DNA of 12,171 nucleotides from Ectocarpus siliculosus (Eukaryota > Sar > Phaeophyceae > Ectocarpales > Ectocarpaceae): assembly GCA_000310025.1 (NCBI GenBank), contig FN649734.1:4434172-4446342 (forward strand), in the 5' to 3' direction. The position numbers and the translations under genes are program-made. Positions 9,301-12,171 of the stretch are shown piece by piece; position 1 is the first letter of the stretch; every line of letters starts with the position of its first letter. The notes below the pieces were generated by a model, which saw nothing but the letters and a program-made list of their open reading frames with translations, had not been told where the DNA came from and made no database searches.

Positions 9301-10397
9301 CCCGTGGTCACACAGAAGAGCCCCTCTCTACCCTCCCCTCCTGCGGTACTTTGCCTACGATTTGTAATGCGAGAAGAGTTCAGCACTCTCTTCCCTCTGT
9401 GTACACACGAACTAGCGCTATCCACTAGAGAGGCGGAAGCAAGAGAAAAACTCAGTTTGCAAGAAAAGCTCGCATACGCCGGGATTCGAACCCCTGACCT
9501 GACCTCTAGAAGGTTTCGAGGATACCAACTAGACCACCGGGGCGACCGGCTTGATGGGCATGCTCGATATATACAACATGTAGATTTTGCTAATTTGTAA
9601 CCACACGGAATCCTGCTCGATGGCCCATGAACAAAACTGGATTCAGAGCCCGAAAATCACTGGTGGCAAGGGGGAGAGGTAGCTGTGCTTCCTCCTGTGC
9701 GCCCCCACGTAGGGGGGGGGGGGGGCACGGTCGTCGTATCTGACAATATCCTTTCTAGCGTGAAAGTAAAGTTGTTTGTTTTTGTTTGTTCTTCTCATGC
9801 TATACGTTGGGGGGTGGGGGTGGGTGGGATTTCAGGATCGGGCGATGCCGGAGGAGACGCGGGGAAGAGGGACCTGGACGTGATTACGTGCACGGCCGTG
9901 AACCACGTCCACCGCCGTGCCGTGAGGTTTGACCTCAAGATACCCCACGAGGAAGACGTGGGCGACTTCGCCTACCGCGCCACGGGGAACACCCACCTCT
10001 TGCCGGAGTACATGCAGGTAAGATAGATAAGTGATACAGCAGTCGCGTGCGGGTATGTATGTACGTGCCAAGCGCTTTCACCGGCACCATTGCGGGTACC
10101 CGCACTATAGAGGGAACCCGACCGTACGGTGGTAATAGGCGTTATTTTTTTGGTTCTTGTGGTTGCTTTTTTTCTACCACGGCACCTTGGCTGCACGAAA
10201 GATACCACTGCTGTGCTAACTGATCGACCTCTTGGTTCCCCCTGCCCCTCCCCCCTGCTCGTGTGTTCCCCGTCCCGTCCCGTTTCCGTTTTATGGCTCC
10301 CCCTTTGTTTGTGCGTTCACAGCACCCTCTGCTGTTTACCAAGAACCAATGCCCGCTCTTCCTCACCAAGCTCCTCCAAAACCTGTTCCGAGCCTAG
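6303..10397 (+). CDS. CSM1: Csm1/Pcs1-family (monopolin subunit-like) chromosome segregation protein
   Basis: Exons: 6303-7323, 7873-8236, 8737-9077, 9836-10017, 10323-10397. Phases agree at every junction, giving 660 residues plus the first exon. Residue numbers below assume an eight-residue first exon. Residues 9-348 are disordered and basic, with Ala, Ser and Gly runs, an AT-hook-like GRPKK near 65, an acidic stretch and an NLS-like KRRR near 332. Residues about 425-469 form a coiled coil (EYWKGMYDELASLR onward). The globular C terminus has KIIRLYQNLSSLAI, then DVITCTAVNHVHRRAVRFDL, LLPEYM and, in the last exon, FLTKLLQNLF. That order fits the Csm1/Pcs1 C-terminal domain: helix plus 'LYxxLTxLxI', 'CtxxN...FxL', 'LPeYL', 'PxFLxkLLxxL'. 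In yeasts Csm1 dimers crosslink kinetochores with Lrs4 and act in the nucleolus. Plant TITAN9 is reported as a homologue. Function here is inferred from family likeness read by eye. Confidence 0.7.
6519..6938 (+). repeat. in-frame triplet repeats coding Ala, Gly and Ser runs
   Basis: Three short triplet arrays lie in frame in the large second exon: mostly GCC from about 6519 to 6546 (nine Ala), GGC at 6765-6791 (nine Gly) and twelve TCC at 6903-6938 (twelve Ser). All are in the disordered N-terminal region, where length change should be tolerated. The GC-rich triplets leave several reading frames open on both strands, producing long shadow frames of Arg, Pro or Leu runs that are not genes. 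Confidence 0.9.
7324..7872 (+). other. intron of the Csm1-like gene (549 bp) with tandem acceptor
   Basis: Donor GCGG|GTGAGTC, phase 1. The acceptor is the NAGNAG sequence CGCAGCAG (7868-7875) after a T-rich tract. Use of the first AG gives an extra Ala codon at the junction and use of the second removes it; both keep frame. The intron contains a 13-C run at 7785-7797 followed by a short GT-rich stretch. Confidence 0.75.
8237..8736 (+). other. intron of the Csm1-like gene (500 bp), 3' end uncertain
   Basis: The donor CTCAG|GTGCGTG is strong and leaves phase 2. The next exon's frame has a stop at 8693-8695, so its start must lie downstream. The only frame-compatible nearby acceptor is GCGAAG|T at 8736. 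The stronger-looking TTTGTAG at 8726 would bring a stop within a few codons. The intron carries a two-copy repeat (ACTGTTCAAC at 8511 and 8542) and the inverted repeat GTACGT...ACGTAC near 8427-8445. Confidence 0.5.
9078..9835 (+). other. intron of the Csm1-like gene (758 bp) hosting a SINE-like element
   Basis: Donor AAAG|GTACGTGAG, phase 1. Acceptor GGGATTTCAG|GATCG supplies two bases and restores the frame. Besides the antisense tRNA-derived element at 9237-9550 it contains a 14-G run at 9712-9725. Confidence 0.8.
9237..9550 (-). mobile_element. tRNA-derived SINE-like element, antisense in an intron
   Basis: On the minus strand the head has TGGTCTAGTTGG (9536-9525), close to the RNA polymerase III A box, and GGTTCGAATCC (9492-9482), a perfect B box, 32 bp apart as in tRNA genes. 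About 230 bp further on is an A16 tract (a T run on the plus strand at 9237-9252). Total length of about 310 bp, tRNA-like head and A tail are the layout of a tRNA-derived SINE. The head does not fold well: the T stem has about three pairs and the D and anticodon stems are broken. I found no clear target-site duplication, so a lone tRNA pseudogene beside an unrelated T run remains possible. Confidence 0.6.
10018..10322 (+). other. last intron of the Csm1-like gene (305 bp)
   Basis: Donor ATGCAG|GTAAGA and acceptor GCGTTCACAG|CACCC, both phase 0, with a pyrimidine-rich 3' half. The final exon encodes only 24 residues and a TAG stop (10395-10397). Its hydrophobic and aromatic pattern completes the C-terminal helix expected for the Csm1 fold, which supports the splice choice. 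Confidence 0.8.
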
Positions 10398-11805
10398 AGT
10401 GGGTGCGAAAGAGGCGTTTCCACGGATGGTTCTCTTCCGGGTCTAGCCGAGGAGGGAAGGGAGCCGACCATCTCTACGGCAGGCGTAGAGGCACACATGA
10501 CGGGCCTGCCCGATTCATGTGTCATGTACATACATTCTCGAGCGGTGCGTAGGGTAGGGTTGCAATCGCGTAGCCCCCTATACCCACGAGAGAAAGCTGA
10601 TAGGCTTGGCATCGATGCGCTGGCTCTGGAGCTGCTACCTTTTTTTTGTTTTTGTTCTTGTACTTTTCGGGGGGGGGGGGTTCCCTTATTCTTGACACCA
10701 AGTATCTCGTCAATCTCTCCTGCTGCCTTCGGCGTGCGGGGTCTGCCCCCGCCTTCTGTTTGCGGTAGTGCTGACTACATTGCGTTTTAATTATTTTTCA
10801 ACAAACGAGTGCACGTTTGGTATTGGTTTCAAGAATGCAACATACACGGCTATTTTTTGCTGTTTTGGTTGCGCGGGTGGGGGCGTGGAAATGGAACTTG
10901 CGGTGGAACGAACCGCTGACATTGGTTTTATTTTATTCAAGGCTACGTTGGCGTAGGTGCATGTTGTTACCCCCCCTTCGGCATTGGCCAATCCGGGTGT
11001 TTGCACCGATTCTAGAAGAGAAAACTGCCGCGCCCATCATCAGCAGGAAGGGCAGGCACGCCACGGCTTTCACCACTAAAGGGCGAATGAGTGTGCACTT
11101 TTGGAGTTCCATTGTAGCGTTGGCGTTCGTTCCGATCGTTCCGATAGAGCATCTACAAGTGGGGCGATGTCCATGAGCCGTCCAAGGAGAATTTGGATGT
11201 GATCCATACCGACGATCACATACGATCACATCAATCTCGCAAGCTTACGGCGGGGGGGTCACCTTTGTGTTTGCTGGTATCATATTACCATCGAGGCTTG
11301 CCGTGATGATGATACGTATCGCCATCGAGTTTAATTCTTTGAAACTATGTACGGGCGCCTGTCAACAACTGCCTCCGAGGCGCCCTAGAACCCTAGAAGT
11401 ACACCACTTTTTGTTTTTGTATCCCAAGATTGGTGTTCGTAAAATGGGAGAGCGGGGGGGGTGCGGGGGGGGTGTCAGTTTCGCCTGACCGTGTATGGTG
11501 AAATTCCGTACCATACATGGCAACATTCCGTACCATGTATGGCGTAATTCCGTTCCATACAACAGTAAACCCTTTACCGTGTGTGTAACAAGTACAGCTT
11601 TTGAGGAAGAGGGTGGATTTTTCGTGGAGGTCCGGTACGGTAGCCGTTTGCGCCAAGCCGGAGACGAGAAAGGTTTTTCTATTGTTTGGATTTTCACTGC
11701 ATATCACGATGCATTTTTTGGCATGTAACAGTGTTTTTGTTCATCTCTCAAAAAAAGAAAAAAATCCAAGACGGGTTGTGCCGCATCGTATCTTGGCCAG
11801 CAGGC
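10398..11805. other. gene-free stretch downstream of the Csm1-like gene
   Basis: I find no reading frame here with family-like motifs or credible splice partners. The first part should include the 3' untranslated region of the Csm1-like gene, but I could not identify a polyadenylation signal. Simple sequence includes a T-rich then G10 tract at about 10631-10680 and an A-rich stretch at about 11750-11765. Frames at 10817-11176 and on the opposite strand overlap one another and look like chance. Confidence 0.5.
11491..11560. repeat. three-copy 22-bp tandem repeat with internal dyad
   Basis: ATTCCG recurs at 11503, 11525 and 11547, exactly 22 bp apart. Each copy is flanked by complementary arms, for example GTATGGT (11493-11499) and ACCATAC (11510-11516), so each unit can form a small hairpin and neighbouring copies share arms. 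The third copy has one change (TTCCATAC). The layout resembles the palindromic end of a small transposable element or a protein-binding array, but no partner copy is in the window. Confidence 0.75.
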
Positions 11806-12171
11806 AGGTAGTGGGGGGGGTGAGGGGACAACGATACACGGGGGGGGGGGGGGGTTTTGGGGGGACCCCAAAAATCCCCCCCTGTCAAAAAAGGTGGGGT
11901 GGGGAAGAATTTCCGGGTTTATTTTTTGGGGGTTGGGGGGTGGGGGGGGAAATTTTAAAAGAAAAAACCGGGGGCGCCCGTTATTTTATTTTTTTTTCCC
12001 GAAAAACAAACCTTTTTTTATCCGGGAAACCCCCCCGAAGGCCAAATTCCCAACACACCACAATTTGGCCAATTTTTTTCCTATTCCGGGGTTTTGGGCC
12101 CGTTTCGCGAAATATTTACCCCCGGGGAAAAAAGGGGAGGGGACTTTTTTTCTGGGGGGGTTTTAGCTGCG
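11806..12171. other. probable low-quality terminal sequence
   Basis: The text changes character abruptly. Nearly every base occurs in inflated homopolymer runs (G15 at 11840-11854, blocks of G, T, C and A of 4-9), with few isolated dinucleotides. This is the look of the untrimmed end of a capillary read, where peaks are over-called as runs. Features here should not be interpreted. Confidence 0.7.

Noticed and set aside
9476-9550. Functional tRNA gene on the minus strand
   Set aside because: Only the A and B boxes are good. The T, D and anticodon stems contain several mismatches and no acceptor stem of seven pairs can be drawn.
10817-11229. Overlapping plus (119-codon) and minus (98-codon) frames
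   Set aside because: Neither has a recognisable motif, compositional bias or splice partner, and they overlap each other on opposite strands.
11894-12166. 90-codon plus frame at the window end
   Set aside because: Its Gly/Phe/Pro/Lys blocks reflect homopolymer runs in the suspect terminal sequence.

Overview
The window looks like nuclear DNA from a GC-rich, intron-rich eukaryote. Supporting signs are GT-AG introns of about 300-2150 bp with conserved donors (GTGAGT, GTGCGT, GTACGT, GTAAGA), alanine/serine/glycine runs encoded by triplet repeats, minisatellites, a SINE-like insertion, and no operon structure or Shine-Dalgarno sites. A stramenopile, perhaps a filamentous brown alga, is my best guess. 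It rests on overall style, not on a diagnostic sequence.

There are two divergent genes. The minus-strand gene (4400 to 887) is a two-exon model for a protein of about 450 residues that ends in two CCHC zinc knuckles, like a retroelement Gag. Its exons are separated by a 2151-bp intron carrying an array of roughly 77-bp repeats that are pyrimidine-rich on the transcribed strand. The exon 1 reading needs one apparent +1 frame change near 4061-4067, which may be a sequence error, a mutation or an unrecognised intron.

The plus-strand gene (about 5145 or further upstream, to 10397) is assembled from five well-phased exons plus a tentative first exon. It encodes a long basic low-complexity region, a short coiled coil and a C-terminal globular domain that I read as the Csm1/Pcs1 (monopolin subunit) family, related to kinetochore and chromosome-segregation proteins. 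Intron 9078-9835 holds an antisense tRNA-derived SINE-like element with A box, B box and A16 tail.

The rest: 1-886 has no recognised gene; 4401-5144 is the gap between the divergent genes and probably holds both promoters; 10398-11805 has no gene I can support but contains a small 22-bp dyad repeat; 11806-12171 looks like unreliable sequence at a contig edge. The two genes have no evident functional link beyond sharing an upstream region.
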